Positions 40,606 to 51,100 of a DNA stretch of 64,000 nucleotides are shown one piece after another; position 1 is the stretch's first letter, and each line of letters begins with the position of its first letter. A program made the position numbers and the translations under genes. The stretch is from Streptomyces flavotricini. Lineage in GTDB: Bacteria > Actinomycetota > Actinomycetes > Streptomycetales > Streptomycetaceae. Under the pieces are notes generated by a model. That model was not told the DNA's origin. It did not search any database and saw only the letters and a program-made list of their open reading frames with translations. Where the stretch lies: contig NZ_JAINUL010000001.1 of NCBI RefSeq assembly GCF_020639365.1, forward strand, positions 441,437 through 505,436. The letters run 5' to 3'.

Positions 40606-43600
40606 AGCCATCCCTCGAATTGCAGTCCGCCGCCGCGCAGACTCCATCTCGCGCCGCGGCCGGTGGATTTCTCGACGATGTCGAGAACGTGCCCACCGTA
40701 GAAGGCCGAGGCCGTGTCGATGCTCCTGGTGGCCGTGGGGCTGCCCAGGATCTCGTCCAGCAGTACCTCGCCCCCGTCGTTCAGCGCCCGCTTGTCCGTG
40801 AGGCGGTTGGCCCCGTTGAGGAACGGCAGGTACTTCTTGACGTGGTCGGCGGTGCGCTTGACCGGGTCGGTGTGCTTCTGCAGGGCCCGGCCGGCCTCGG
40901 TCATGTGGAAGTCCCGCTGGAACGGCTTGCCGTTCTTCGGCGGGATCTCCTTGAGCGCCGCGGCCCGCAGGTCGTCGTCGGAGGCGTTCTTGAGAGCACC
41001 GCAGTTGTGGACCAGGACGGCGGCCGCGCCCGCGCGCACGTAGTACGTGTGCGTGTCGGTGACCGTCAGGTTGTGGACGCGCTGTGCCTGCGTCCACGCC
41101 GCCACCGAGGTGACCTGCACCCAGGTCCCCGAGGACGTCTGGAGCCACTGGCCGGCCTTCAGCTCGCCGGCGTCGACCCAGCGCCGCTGCTCCGGCACCC
41201 AGAAGGGGTGGCCGTCGGTCGCGGTGATGACGTCGGTGGCCGGGCCCGCGTCCCCGTCGGTGTCGACGGTGATGCGGACCAGGTGCTTCTCGCCTTCACC
41301 GGTGATCTGCGCGGAAACGGGCTCGACGGTGGTCAGACCGGTCCCGGGGTCCGTCGTGAGGACCTCGTCACCGATCCGCACGTCTTCGATCGGCTTGGCG
41401 GAGCCGTCGGCCATCACGACCTCGGTACCGGGGGTGAAGCTGTTGCGGACCTTGCAGCCGCCGCCTCCCCCGTCGCCGCCGTCGTTCTTCGCGGCCTTCT
41501 TCGGCTCGGCCGACTTCGAGGACTTGCCGTGCCGGTCGGCCTTCTTCGCGCGGGCCGAGGCCTCCTTGGCCTGCCGGGCGGCGGTGGCCTTGGCCTCATC
41601 GGCCTTGCGGGCCGCCGCCGCGGCGCGTTCCGCCTGTGCGGCTCTTCGGGCCGCCGCCGCTTCCTCCTCCAGTTTTCTGGCCCGTTCGGCCGCTTCCTCG
41701 ATCTGGCGTTTCCATTCGGCCAGGTCCTCGGCGTACTTGGCCATCGCCTGCTGGTAGCGCTCGACGCGCGCCAGGATGTCCCGGGCGAGCTTCAGCTTGC
41801 CCATCCAGCTGTTGAAGGCGTCCCAGGCCCGGTCCAGGGCCTTCAGGATGCGCTTTGCCTTGCCCGCGAAGGGCAGGGCCGCCTCGAAAGCGAGGCCGGC
41901 GCAGGCGCCCCAGTCACCGCCGAGGCAGGCCTTGATGTCGTTGTAGCCGGAGGCGTCCTTGAGGATGCCGATGGCCACGTCCAGTGCGACGTCGAGGGCG
42001 CTGCGGCCGTTCGCCCAGTTCGCCCAGGCCACTTCGGCGTCCGTGAAGTCCTTGATCGGCATCACCGGGGGCGCGATGGCCTGGCCGGAGGGGTCCGAGA
42101 AGGTCACGGGCGAGTTGTTGGCGTAGGCGTACGGGTTCTGCTGAGCGGCCTCGTTGTAGTCGACGATCGGGTCGACGGAGAGGAACCGCCCGGTGGCCGG
42201 GTCGTACTCCCGCGCCCCCAGGTGGACCAGCCCGGTGGACTCGTCCGTCTCGCCGCCGACGAAGGCCTTCTTGCCCGGCCACACCGCCGGGGCGGTGCCC
42301 CGCGCGTCACCGAAGGGGGTGAACTTGCGGCGCGTGACGGCCTGGGTTGCCCCGTCCACGGCCGTCGTGGCCGTGCCGTTGTTGTCGGCGAGCAGGTAGG
42401 AGGTGGTGACCGTACCGCCCTTGGCGGTCTTCACCATGGTCGGGCCGGCGGTGTGCGCGTAGTAGCGGGTGGCCTCCACCGCGCCGTTCGGGGCCAGCCG
42501 GACCTCGGTACCGGGCAGGTACAGCGTCGTACCGGCCGGGTCCCGCTTGATCAGGCGGTTGCCGTTGGCGTCGTAGAGGAACTCGGTCGTCTTCGCGCCC
42601 TCGGTCACCTTGGCGAGGTGGCCCTCGACGTCCCACTCCATCCGCTGGCTGTTGCCCTGGACGGTGCGGGTCGCGGTGTTCCCGGCGTCGTCATAGGTGA
42701 ACGAGTCGCTACGGGTGCCGCCGGGACCGGTGGTGTCGACCCGCTGGAGGCGGTTGGCGGCGGGCTTGCCCGGGGTGCCGTACGCGTAGGAGCGGATGAC
42801 GTCCTTGGTCAGGTCGCCGCTGGTGGAGTGCTGGACCTCCTTGGTGCGGTTGCCCGCCGTGTCGAAGGAGTACGAGGTCCAGTACGGGGCCGGGCCGCCG
42901 ACCTTCGGCGCGGAGCCGGGGCCGGTCGCGTTCGGCTTTGCCGCGCAGTCGTCGGTCGCCGTCCACGCCTCGCTCATGCGGCGCATGTAGTCGTAGGCGA
43001 AGCACTGCGTGTCCGTCGTGCCCGTGGCGGCCGCGCCCTCCTGGTCCTTGACCTTGAGGATGTTGCCGACGGCGTCGTAGTCGTAGGAGGTGTCGTTGAT
43101 CCGGCCGGGGGCCTTCTCCCGGTCGTTGACGGTGCGCGTCAGGCGCCGGGTCTGCTCGTCGTAGAAATTGGTGGTGAACAGCTGGGAGCCGGCGGCTCCG
43201 GTCTCCGTGCGCAGCACGTCGCCCATCGGCGAGTAGTCGACCTTGCCCACGAACGTCTTGCCCGCCACCCCCATGACGGTGGGCAGTTCGAAGTGGTTGT
43301 AGGTCATGGTCACGCGTTCGGCGGGCAGTCCGCCGACCGCCGGTTGCTGCGACCACGCGGTCAGGCCCGTGTTGGGCCGGTAGCCGGTGGAGAAGGAGTA
43401 GGTGCCGGCGAGCGCCCCCTCCGACTTCGGGATGGTCACCGTGGATCCGGTGGGCCGGTACCCCTGGTCGTAACCGGTGATGGCATGGGTGTAGGCGTTG
43501 CCGCCCACGTACCGGGTGGAGGAGACCGGGAGGCCGACGGCGCCCGGCAGGGTGTCGTAGGCGATCTCGCTGAGCTTGGCTCCCGACAGCGAGCCCTCGT

Positions 43601-46600
43601 GGGTCGCTGTGACACGGCCCAGACCGTCGTAGGCGAACGCCACGGTCTTGCCCCGCTGGTCGGTCACCGATTCCAGGCGGTCGCCCTTGCCGAAGACCTT
43701 GGACGTGGTGCCCTTCTCCGGGTCGGTGACCTTCGTCTGGCGGCCGCGGATGTCGTACTGGAAGCTCCAGGTGTCCCCGGCCGCGTTGACGACGCTCTCG
43801 AGCTGTCCGCGCTGGTCGTAGCCGTAGCGGGTGCTGTCGTACGCGCCGGTCGGCGAGTCCGAGCGGAAGTGGCGCAGCTCGGTCTTGCGACCCTGGCCGT
43901 CGAGGTACGCCTGGGTGGGCGTCTCGCCGGTCGGCGGGTCGACGGTGATGCTGTCGCCGCCGTACGAGGTGGTCGTGCGCGAGGTCTCCTCGCCGAACTT
44001 GCGGGAGATCTGCGCGGTGGGCCGGCCGCTGCCGTCGTACTCGGTGACGGTGGAGGACGGGACCTCGTTGTCCTTCGGGCCCCACTGCTCGCCGGAGGCG
44101 GTGCCGCCGGTGTAGTAGGCGCCGTTGGACTTCCAGATCTGGCCGAGGCTGTTGTAGAAGGTGTCGGCGATCAGCCGGCCGCCGCCGAGGGCCTCCAGCT
44201 GGGTCTGGCGGATGCGCAGGCTGCTGTCGAAGATCTCGTAGCTGCTGCGGTAGCTGCCGTCGTCGACGAGGGACTTGGTCGTGATGACGACGGGCGCGTC
44301 CGGGCGGACGTCGTAGGTGAACTCGGCGTCCGGGGACTTGGCGACGGGGTCGCGGTCCGGGGACCACGCCTTGGCGAGGCGGCCGAGTGCGTCGTACTGC
44401 ATGACGCTGCGGCGGCCGTTGGTGTCCTGCTTGGCCAGGATCGAGCCGCGGCCGAGGTCGGTCTCGGTGGTGTCGGTGTGGCCGAGCGGGTTGGTGGTGA
44501 CGACCTTGGTGACGATCTGGCCGGCGGCCGGGGTGTAGTCGATCTTGGTGACCTTGCCGAACACGTCGGTCGTCGTCTTCGGGCGCCCGTAGGCGTCGAA
44601 GGTGAGCGAGCCGTCCAGCGTGTACTGGGGCTTGCCGTTCGCGTATCCGGACAGGGATTCCGAGCGGACCACGTTGCCGACGGCGTCGTAGGACAGGCGG
44701 GCGTCGGAGATGACGTCGTCGGGACGCTTCACGTCCTTGGCGTCACAGGCCTTGCCGACCGTCTCGATCCGCTTCTCGCGGCCGATGATCCACAGGCTGT
44801 CGTCGGACTCGTACTCGTAGCGGGTGCAGCTGTCGTCCTTCGGGTCGGCGAGGTCGCCGAGATCCGAGACGGTCAGCGGTTTGCCCTGCTCGTCGAGTTC
44901 GGTCTGCTGCGCGTTGCGCCGCCAGCCCCGGCCCTCGGAGAGGAGCGTGCGGGAGGCGACGTCGGTGGTGCCCCGGACGAAGGCCTGGAGCGGCTCGATG
45001 CCCTCGCGCAGGCGGGTGGCCGTCGGGCCGTGCAGCCACGGGGTGTACGTGGTCGCCGCCTCCAGGGCGCCGCCTTCGCCGTTGTACGCCAGGACCTCGC
45101 GGGTCTGGCCGGCGAAGAGGCGGTGGTCGGCGATCTCCTTGCCCTCGGAGTCCTTGACCTTCACGGAGCGCTTGCCGCCCGAGGGGGCCGCCCGGTCGCC
45201 GTCCAGGCCGCGGAAGTACAGCGTCTCGGTCAGGGACCGCTTGTCGGGCGCCGCGCCGATCAGCGTCCGTACGCGCTCGTAGCCGCGCCACTGCGACCAC
45301 GTGCGCGTGTTGGGGCGCATCGTCTCGGTCTCGTCGTCGTACGCCCACGCCGGCGTGCCGAGGTACTGGTACTCGGTGACGCGCGTCGGGGAGTTGCCGT
45401 TGCGGTCCTCCTCCTGGACCTGGTCGACGAGGTGCTTGTGGAACCAGTCGGTGACGTAGAGCTTCTTCTCGCGCTTGGGGTCGTTCGGGTCCGGTATCTC
45501 GCTGATCACCGGGTAGCAGCGCAGCGTGTTCGACTCGTGGGAGGACGGGATCACGCGCGGGCTGGCGGCCCGGCACTCCGGCTCGCGGTAGTGCACGTTG
45601 ACCGTGGAGCCGGTCTCGGTGTCGATGGCCTCGATGCGGTAGCGCAGGTACGGCGGCTTGCCGTCGTCCAGGCCGTCGACCCGGTTGGGCAGCTGCTTTC
45701 CGCGGAAGGTGACCGGCGGCAGGCTGATCTCCTTGCCGTTGCGGCCCGTGTGCTGGACGGCGGAGAGCCACAGCGGGTAGTCGGTGCCGTCACCGGTCTG
45801 CGGGAAGTCCTGGGTGAGTTTCCAGGTGTCGACGGGCTGGTGGGCGGAGCCGTTCCAGACCTCGGTGGTGATCTCGGTCAGCCGCTTGCGGGTGAAGAAG
45901 GTCGGCGTGAAGCGCGCCTTGCACTCCACCTTCTCCGCGCACAGCTGGTCGCCGGGGGTGTCGGGCCACATCTTGGCGATGTTCCAGTCCACCTCGGGCT
46001 TGAGCCTGTCCTCGGCGCAGTCGAAGTCCTTCGTCTTCAGGCAGCGCTCGGCGACGGTGAACTGCACCTGGGCCGGGGCGTTGGCGAAGAGGCTGTCGCT
46101 GCGCAGGCCGTAGGAGATGTGGTCGAGCCAGCCGCCGCGGTCGTAGGCACGGTTGGTGGAACCGCCCGCGATCTTGTAGTTGGACCCGTAGTGGTTGACC
46201 TCCTTCTTGTACCAGTAGGTCATCGCGTTGCCGCGCGGGTCCACCACGTAGTCGAGGTTCCAGCGGTAGACCTCGTCGCAGACCGAGTTCGCGAAGTCTC
46301 CGGCCTTGAAGCAGTCCTCGCCGGGGTGGTTGCCGTAGACCGGCACGAGCAGGGCGGAGTTGGTGACGGGCTTGCCCGTGGTCCAGCCCGGCACCTTGTT
46401 CAGGCCGAAGTGGAACTGGACTCCCTGCGGGGTGGTGACCCGCCAGTGCTCGCCCTTCTTGTCCCCGTTGTCGGCGCCCGAGAGCAGCTCCACGCGGGAG
46501 CCGTCGTCGTCGGAGGGGCGCCAGACGCCGGTCTTGTCGTCCCGGACGAGCTGCGTGGAGCCACCGTTGAGGGACATCGTGACCGTGGAGACGGCGTGAC

Positions 46601-47888
46601 AGAGATCGCCCGTGTCGTCCTTGGGGTTGTTGAACCCGGAACCCTCCTTCTTGTCCTGGCTGCAGGGGATGAAGGAGCGCTCGATGAAGTTCGACCCCAG
46701 GTCCCAGCCGTCGCCGACCCAGGAGGTCTGCTGCGAGGAGGCCGAGGTGCGGCCGTCGATCTGGGCGCTGGAGTACCCGAGGGCCAGGGACGGGCTCGGG
46801 CCGCCGAGGGAGGCCGGCACTTCCAGCGGGTAGGACCAGGAGAAGTCGCCGGCCGAGCCGCCCGCCTGCCAGGAGCCGGAGGGGTTCAGCGAGGTGGCCT
46901 TGAAGGTGCCGTTCGCGCCGTCGGCGCCGGGCGCGGCGGCCAGCACCATGGGGGCGGCCGCGGCGGCCGAGGCCAGCACCATGGGGGTGCCGGCGCGGGC
47001 TCCGTCGGTGCCCTTGGTGGCGAACGAGCCGGTCGTGGTGGTGGCGCCGGGCTGTGCGGCGGTGGCGACGGTGGCCGTGAGGGTGCCCGTGCTCGCGTCG
47101 TTGTCCGCGGTGACGGGGGTGGCCGTACGGCATTCAGGGCGTTCGGGGGTCGTCAGTACGCAGGCCGGCAGCGCGGTGAAGCGGAGCCGGGAACCCCAGC
47201 TGCCGCCGTAGGCGTTCTTGAAGGCGTTGTAGTCGAGCTCGACCGAGACCGGTGCGGCGCCGGAGCGGGTGTCGGTCCGCTTCACGGCCATCAGGAGCCC
47301 GCCGGGGACGCCCGCCTTGTCGGCGGCGTTCCGGTCGAGCAGGTCGACCTTCACCTTGACCGGGGTCTCGGGGGTGGCGGCTGCGTCGGCCCCCGAGGGG
47401 GAAGCGGCGTGCGCCTGCGGGGAGTTGCGGATCTGCGGCGACGCCGGGGCGGAGCCGATCCGTACGGGCAACTTCCCGGCCTTGACCGGTCCGCCCGGCG
47501 GCGGGGCGGAGGGACCGCCCGCCGCGGGGGCCGAGAGCAGCCGGGAGCGGCCGCCGGCGGGCGCGGAGCCCTGGGCGGGGGTCGTGGCGGGAACCTGCAC
47601 CTCGGCCGAACCGGCCGCGGGCCAGACGACCTTGGGCGGCGCGGTCCACTGGTGGAGCTGGGACTCGGCGCGTGTGGGGGCGGGCTTTCCGGTGACCGGC
47701 TTGCCGCCGACCTTGGTCAGCTTCTGCAGGGCCGACGGGGAGGACGAGGAGGCTGCGGAGGCCGGTGGCGACGCCAGCCCGGTGACGCACAGGGCAACGG
47801 ACAGGGCTGGTATCGACCAGCCGAGTGCGCGTCTGCGCTTTCCGTACCTAGCGTACCAATTTCGATTTCGCAAATTGGGTTCCGTCAT
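40602..47888 (-). CDS. Secreted RHS-HINT polymorphic toxin
   Basis: A 2428-residue protein. A signal peptide (after KRRRALG, 'WSIPALSVALCVTGLASPPASA') leads to a Ser/Ala/Pro-rich segment, N-terminal SpvB-like/DNRLRE-type beta regions, and dozens of YD/RHS repeats, ending with the RHS core ('GARE YDPATGRFLSVDPIVDYNEAAQ...YAYANNSPVTFSDPSGQ', up to about residue 1950). A coiled coil of Ala/Glu/Arg/Lys (about 2040-2130) follows. A pretoxin HINT domain occupies residues 2145-2295, from Cys2145 ('CKVRNSFTPGTEVVMADGSAKPIEDV') to 'VHN' and Cys2296, implying self-cleavage. The 132-residue C-terminal domain has AGRALQKH, 'LLDEILGSP' and GRGARW motifs like predicted BECR-fold ribonuclease toxins. The next gene overlaps it. 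Confidence 0.9.
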   Translation of the reverse strand: MTEPNLRNRNWYARYGKRRRALGWSIPALSVALCVTGLASPPASAASSSSPSALQKLTKVGGKPVTGKPAPTRAESQLHQWTAPPKVVWPAAGSAEVQVPATTPAQGSAPAGGRSRLLSAPAAGGPSAPPPGGPVKAGKLPVRIGSAPASPQIRNSPQAHAASPSGADAAATPETPVKVKVDLLDRNAADKAGVPGGLLMAVKRTDTRSGAAPVSVELDYNAFKNAYGGSWGSRLRFTALPACVLTTPERPECRTATPVTADNDASTGTLTATVATAAQPGATTTTGSFATKGTDGARAGTPMVLASAAAAAPMVLAAAPGADGANGTFKATSLNPSGSWQAGGSAGDFSWSYPLEVPASLGGPSPSLALGYSSAQIDGRTSASSQQTSWVGDGWDLGSNFIERSFIPCSQDKKEGSGFNNPKDDTGDLCHAVSTVTMSLNGGSTQLVRDDKTGVWRPSDDDGSRVELLSGADNGDKKGEHWRVTTPQGVQFHFGLNKVPGWTTGKPVTNSALLVPVYGNHPGEDCFKAGDFANSVCDEVYRWNLDYVVDPRGNAMTYWYKKEVNHYGSNYKIAGGSTNRAYDRGGWLDHISYGLRSDSLFANAPAQVQFTVAERCLKTKDFDCAEDRLKPEVDWNIAKMWPDTPGDQLCAEKVECKARFTPTFFTRKRLTEITTEVWNGSAHQPVDTWKLTQDFPQTGDGTDYPLWLSAVQHTGRNGKEISLPPVTFRGKQLPNRVDGLDDGKPPYLRYRIEAIDTETGSTVNVHYREPECRAASPRVIPSSHESNTLRCYPVISEIPDPNDPKREKKLYVTDWFHKHLVDQVQEEDRNGNSPTRVTEYQYLGTPAWAYDDETETMRPNTRTWSQWRGYERVRTLIGAAPDKRSLTETLYFRGLDGDRAAPSGGKRSVKVKDSEGKEIADHRLFAGQTREVLAYNGEGGALEAATTYTPWLHGPTATRLREGIEPLQAFVRGTTDVASRTLLSEGRGWRRNAQQTELDEQGKPLTVSDLGDLADPKDDSCTRYEYESDDSLWIIGREKRIETVGKACDAKDVKRPDDVISDARLSYDAVGNVVRSESLSGYANGKPQYTLDGSLTFDAYGRPKTTTDVFGKVTKIDYTPAAGQIVTKVVTTNPLGHTDTTETDLGRGSILAKQDTNGRRSVMQYDALGRLAKAWSPDRDPVAKSPDAEFTYDVRPDAPVVITTKSLVDDGSYRSSYEIFDSSLRIRQTQLEALGGGRLIADTFYNSLGQIWKSNGAYYTGGTASGEQWGPKDNEVPSSTVTEYDGSGRPTAQISRKFGEETSRTTTSYGGDSITVDPPTGETPTQAYLDGQGRKTELRHFRSDSPTGAYDSTRYGYDQRGQLESVVNAAGDTWSFQYDIRGRQTKVTDPEKGTTSKVFGKGDRLESVTDQRGKTVAFAYDGLGRVTATHEGSLSGAKLSEIAYDTLPGAVGLPVSSTRYVGGNAYTHAITGYDQGYRPTGSTVTIPKSEGALAGTYSFSTGYRPNTGLTAWSQQPAVGGLPAERVTMTYNHFELPTVMGVAGKTFVGKVDYSPMGDVLRTETGAAGSQLFTTNFYDEQTRRLTRTVNDREKAPGRINDTSYDYDAVGNILKVKDQEGAAATGTTDTQCFAYDYMRRMSEAWTATDDCAAKPNATGPGSAPKVGGPAPYWTSYSFDTAGNRTKEVQHSTSGDLTKDVIRSYAYGTPGKPAANRLQRVDTTGPGGTRSDSFTYDDAGNTATRTVQGNSQRMEWDVEGHLAKVTEGAKTTEFLYDANGNRLIKRDPAGTTLYLPGTEVRLAPNGAVEATRYYAHTAGPTMVKTAKGGTVTTSYLLADNNGTATTAVDGATQAVTRRKFTPFGDARGTAPAVWPGKKAFVGGETDESTGLVHLGAREYDPATGRFLSVDPIVDYNEAAQQNPYAYANNSPVTFSDPSGQAIAPPVMPIKDFTDAEVAWANWANGRSALDVALDVAIGILKDASGYNDIKACLGGDWGACAGLAFEAALPFAGKAKRILKALDRAWDAFNSWMGKLKLARDILARVERYQQAMAKYAEDLAEWKRQIEEAAERARKLEEEAAAARRAAQAERAAAAARKADEAKATAARQAKEASARAKKADRHGKSSKSAEPKKAAKNDGGDGGGGGCKVRNSFTPGTEVVMADGSAKPIEDVRIGDEVLTTDPGTGLTTVEPVSAQITGEGEKHLVRITVDTDGDAGPATDVITATDGHPFWVPEQRRWVDAGELKAGQWLQTSSGTWVQVTSVAAWTQAQRVHNLTVTDTHTYYVRAGAAAVLVHNCGALKNASDDDLRAAALKEIPPKNGKPFQRDFHMTEAGRALQKHTDPVKRTADHVKKYLPFLNGANRLTDKRALNDGGEVLLDEILGSPTATRSIDTASAFYGGHVLDIVEKSTGRGARWSLRGGGLQFEGWL
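40605..41003 (-). other. Unassigned C-terminal toxin domain
   Basis: The 132 residues after the HINT 'VHNC' junction are predicted to be released as the toxin. They contain AGRALQKH near the start, LLDEILGSP in the middle and 'STGRGARWSLRGGGLQFEGWL' at the very end. This order resembles, from memory, a set of polymorphic-toxin tips ending in GRG-R-x-D-x-x-G-x-F-x-G-F-L, thought to be ribonucleases of the BECR fold. The match is partial (ending FEGWL, not GFLEP). Confidence 0.45.
41004..41456 (-). other. Pretoxin HINT autoprocessing domain
   Basis: Residues 2145-2295 of the RHS protein. N-terminal Cys in GGGCKVRNSFTPGT, a TxxH-like 'TATDGHPFWVP' block, and C-terminal VHN followed by Cys fit Hedgehog/intein-type domains that cut at the Asn-Cys junction to free the toxin tip. 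Confidence 0.8.
47856..47878. promoter_or_regulatory. AT-rich inverted repeat in 5' end of RHS gene
   Basis: CCAATTT and AAATTGG flank nine bases within codons 4-11 of the RHS gene. The surrounding 60 bp are strikingly AT-rich and use codons rare in the window. The hairpin could mask translation start or be an operator read-through site. Confidence 0.4.
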
Positions 47889-48168
47889 GGCTCACGCGTG
47901 CACGAATGTACACACTATTCGGACGTAGGCCCAAGACCGTAACAGTGAGGGCTGCACCACATTTCCGACCGCCTCCGGAGCAGTAATTACGCACCGCAAA
48001 GCAGGCATCAAGTCCAGGCAAAGCCGGACAGAAGGAGAATGGAACAGGAATTTCCACTTCCATTTTTTCCGGAGGCGCCGCCGGCCATGAGAAGCTCGCC
48101 GGGACTGATCAAGCCATCCGTGCGCGGGAACCCTCCCCACGCGCCCGGATCGACTACGAGGAACCTCC

Positions 48169-51100
48169 GTGAGACCACCCCTGGCGCGGCAACGCGCCAC
48201 CGGCCAGCTGCAATTGCGGGCGTCGGCACTGGTCGCGACACTGGCCCTGACCGCTGGCCTGACCGGCACCGCGCCCCTCGCCGCCGCGGCGGACTCCGGC
48301 CCCGCCGCCGGAGCGTCGGCGCCCGCCGCCGAGGCCGAGAAGGCCGCCGCCGAGGCCAAGCGCACCGGAAAGCCGGTTGAAATCGTGGGCCTGCGCACCG
48401 AGACCGACGAGGTGTGGGCCAATCCGAACGGCACTCGGACCGCAGAGCACGCCCTGGTTCCCATACGGGTACGCCAGGGCGGAAAACTCATTCCCGTCGA
48501 TACGACCCTGCACAAAGGCACCGACGGCCGCCTCGCGCCCAAGGCCGCCTCAATCGGCCTCACCTTTTCCGGCGGCGGCGACTCTCCTCTCGCGGTGATG
48601 TCGGAGAACGGCCGCGACGTGGCCCTGAGCTGGCCGGCGCCGCTGCCCGAGCCCCGGCTCGACGGCAGCAGCGCGCTCTACCCCGAGGTGCTGCCCGGGG
48701 TGGACCTGCGGGTGAGCGCGACCGTCGACAGCTTCTCCCACGCGCTCGTCGTCAAGTCCCGTGAGGCCGCCGCCAATCCGGCCCTGGCCTCCCTCGCGTT
48801 CGGCCTGAAGGCCGAGGGGCTGACCGTACGGGCCGAGGCCGACGGGCAGTTGCTCGCCGTGGACCCGGCCGGGCAGACCGTCTTCGGCTCGGCGAAGCCG
48901 CAGATGTGGGACGCGGGCGGGCAGAAGGCGCAGGCCGCCGCCGCGCAGACCGCCCCGGCGCCCGCCGCCAAGTCCCCGGCGCGTTCCGCGGCCTACGGTG
49001 TCGCGGCCGCGCCCGCCGCCGGGTCGGCCCCGGCCGAGGCGCCCCCGGCGCCGGTCGAGGGCGTCACCACCGGTGCCAGGCAGGCCGACCTCGGGGTCCG
49101 GCTGAACGGCTCCACCCTCACCCTGACGCCGGACCAGGGCCTGCTCAAGGCGCCGGAGACCACGTACCCGGTCGTGATCGACCCGACCTGGGACGCCTGG
49201 AAGACGGCGTGGACCATCGCCTACAAGCACAACGCGTTCCCCTCCTCGCCGAACACGAACTACTGGAACGGCGGCACCCTCAGCAAGGACGCCCGCGTCG
49301 GCTGTGCCAAGGACGCCGCCAACGGCGACGCCGTGATCTGTGCCAAGACCTTCTTCCAGGTCGGCATGAAGGACTACTGGGACAAGCAGATCATCGAGTC
49401 GACCCTGCGCGTCAAGCAGAAGTCGGCCGGCTCGTGGAGCTGCAAGTCCGGTGACATCCAGGTCTGGGACACCGGCACCATCTCCAAGTCGACCACCTGG
49501 AACAACCAGCCGGACTGGCAGCGCCTCGTCGACTCCAGCGGCCAGTCCTACGGCGGGCGCAACTGCCCCGGCGACGGCGACCTGATCGAGCTGAACGTGA
49601 AGTCGGCGGTCGAAGAGGCCGCGAAGAAGCACTGGGGCAACTGGACCTTCGGCCTGAAGGCCGCGAAGGACACCGTCGACGTCTCCTGGCGCAGGCTGGA
49701 CCCGAACAGCGCCCGCATCTCCACGACGTTCAACACCACCCCGGACAAGATCACGGACCGCTCCACCGACCCCTCCACGGCCTGCGCGGGCGGTGTCGTC
49801 GGGACCACCGACGAGATCGTCCTGCGCGCCCGGGTGAAGGACAAGGACAAGGGGGACGTGTCGCTGGGCGCCGAGTTCCACTGGTGGAAGGACGGCTCCT
49901 CCAGCCAGACCAAGTCGGTCATCAAGGCCAGCAACGGCAATGTCGCGCAGCTGCACATTCCGGCGAAGGACCTGAACGGCACCTACCGGTGGGACGTCCG
50001 GACCCTGGACAACGTGGGCCCGGCCGGCCCCTGGGCCGGTCAGTGCCTCTTCACCATCGACCGGACCCGCCCGGACCGGACTCCCGTGGTGACCTCGAAG
50101 CAGTTCCCGGAGAACGAGGACGACCCCGCCAAGACCGGCTTCGCCCGCTCCGAGGGGACCTTCACCCTGAGCGCCAACGGGGTCAAGGACGTCACCGGCT
50201 TCGAGTGGTGGACCGACTCCAACCCGAAGGTGAACAAGATCCCGCCGACCACCGTCGGCGGCTCGGTGGACGTCAAGTACACCCCGACCACGGCCGGGCC
50301 GCAGCGTCTTTTCGTGCGCAGCCTCGACGCCTCGGGCAACCGCTCGAACCTCAAGGAGTACCTGTTCTACGCCAAGCGCCTGGCCACCCGTGACAAGCAC
50401 GGCGACCTCAACGGCGACGGCACGGTGGACATCTGGAGCGTCGACCCGGGCTCCGGCCTGCTGTGGATGCACCCGGGCAAGGGCGACGGAACCTTCGACC
50501 TCTCCCGCCAGCTCGACGGCCAGGGCTCCTTCGCCGACGCCGCCTCGCTGACGCACCGCGGCAGCTGGAACGAGGACTACTACGAGGACCTCGTCGCCCT
50601 CCAGCCCAGCCCCGACAACTCCCGCAAGAACCTGTACGTCTACCCCAACAAGGGCGACGGGGACTTGGAGAGCGCGGACGCCAACCGCATCGAACTCCAG
50701 GTGGGCAACCCCGACCTGGACGACCACTGGGCCAACGCCGACCAGGCCGTCGCGATCGGGAGCGTCGACGACGACAACGGCGACGGCAGGGTCGACGACT
50801 CCGACCAGCCCGACCTGCTGGTCAAGACCGGGGACCAGCTGTGGCTGTACCGCGGCTCGGCCGTCGGCTTCCTCGACGCCTTCGGTGAGCCCGTCCTGCT
50901 CGGCAACGCCGACTGGAAGAACATGACGCTGATGGCTCCGGGCGACCTCAACGGCGACCGGCTGCCCGAGGTCTGGGCCCGCGACACGGCCACCGGAAAG
51001 ATCCACCAGTACACCAGTCGGGTCACGACCGAGCCGGGCGCGGTCACCGTGGCCGACCTGTCGGTCTTCGCCGACCCCGCGGTCCGTACGACCTCCATCG

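Noticed and set aside
40620..47942. A 2440-codon open frame on the plus strand opposite the RHS gene
   Set aside because: It is the GC-bias mirror of the RHS gene: low-complexity Gly/Val/Arg/Leu translation, no domains, no start signals, and exact overlap with the real coding strand.
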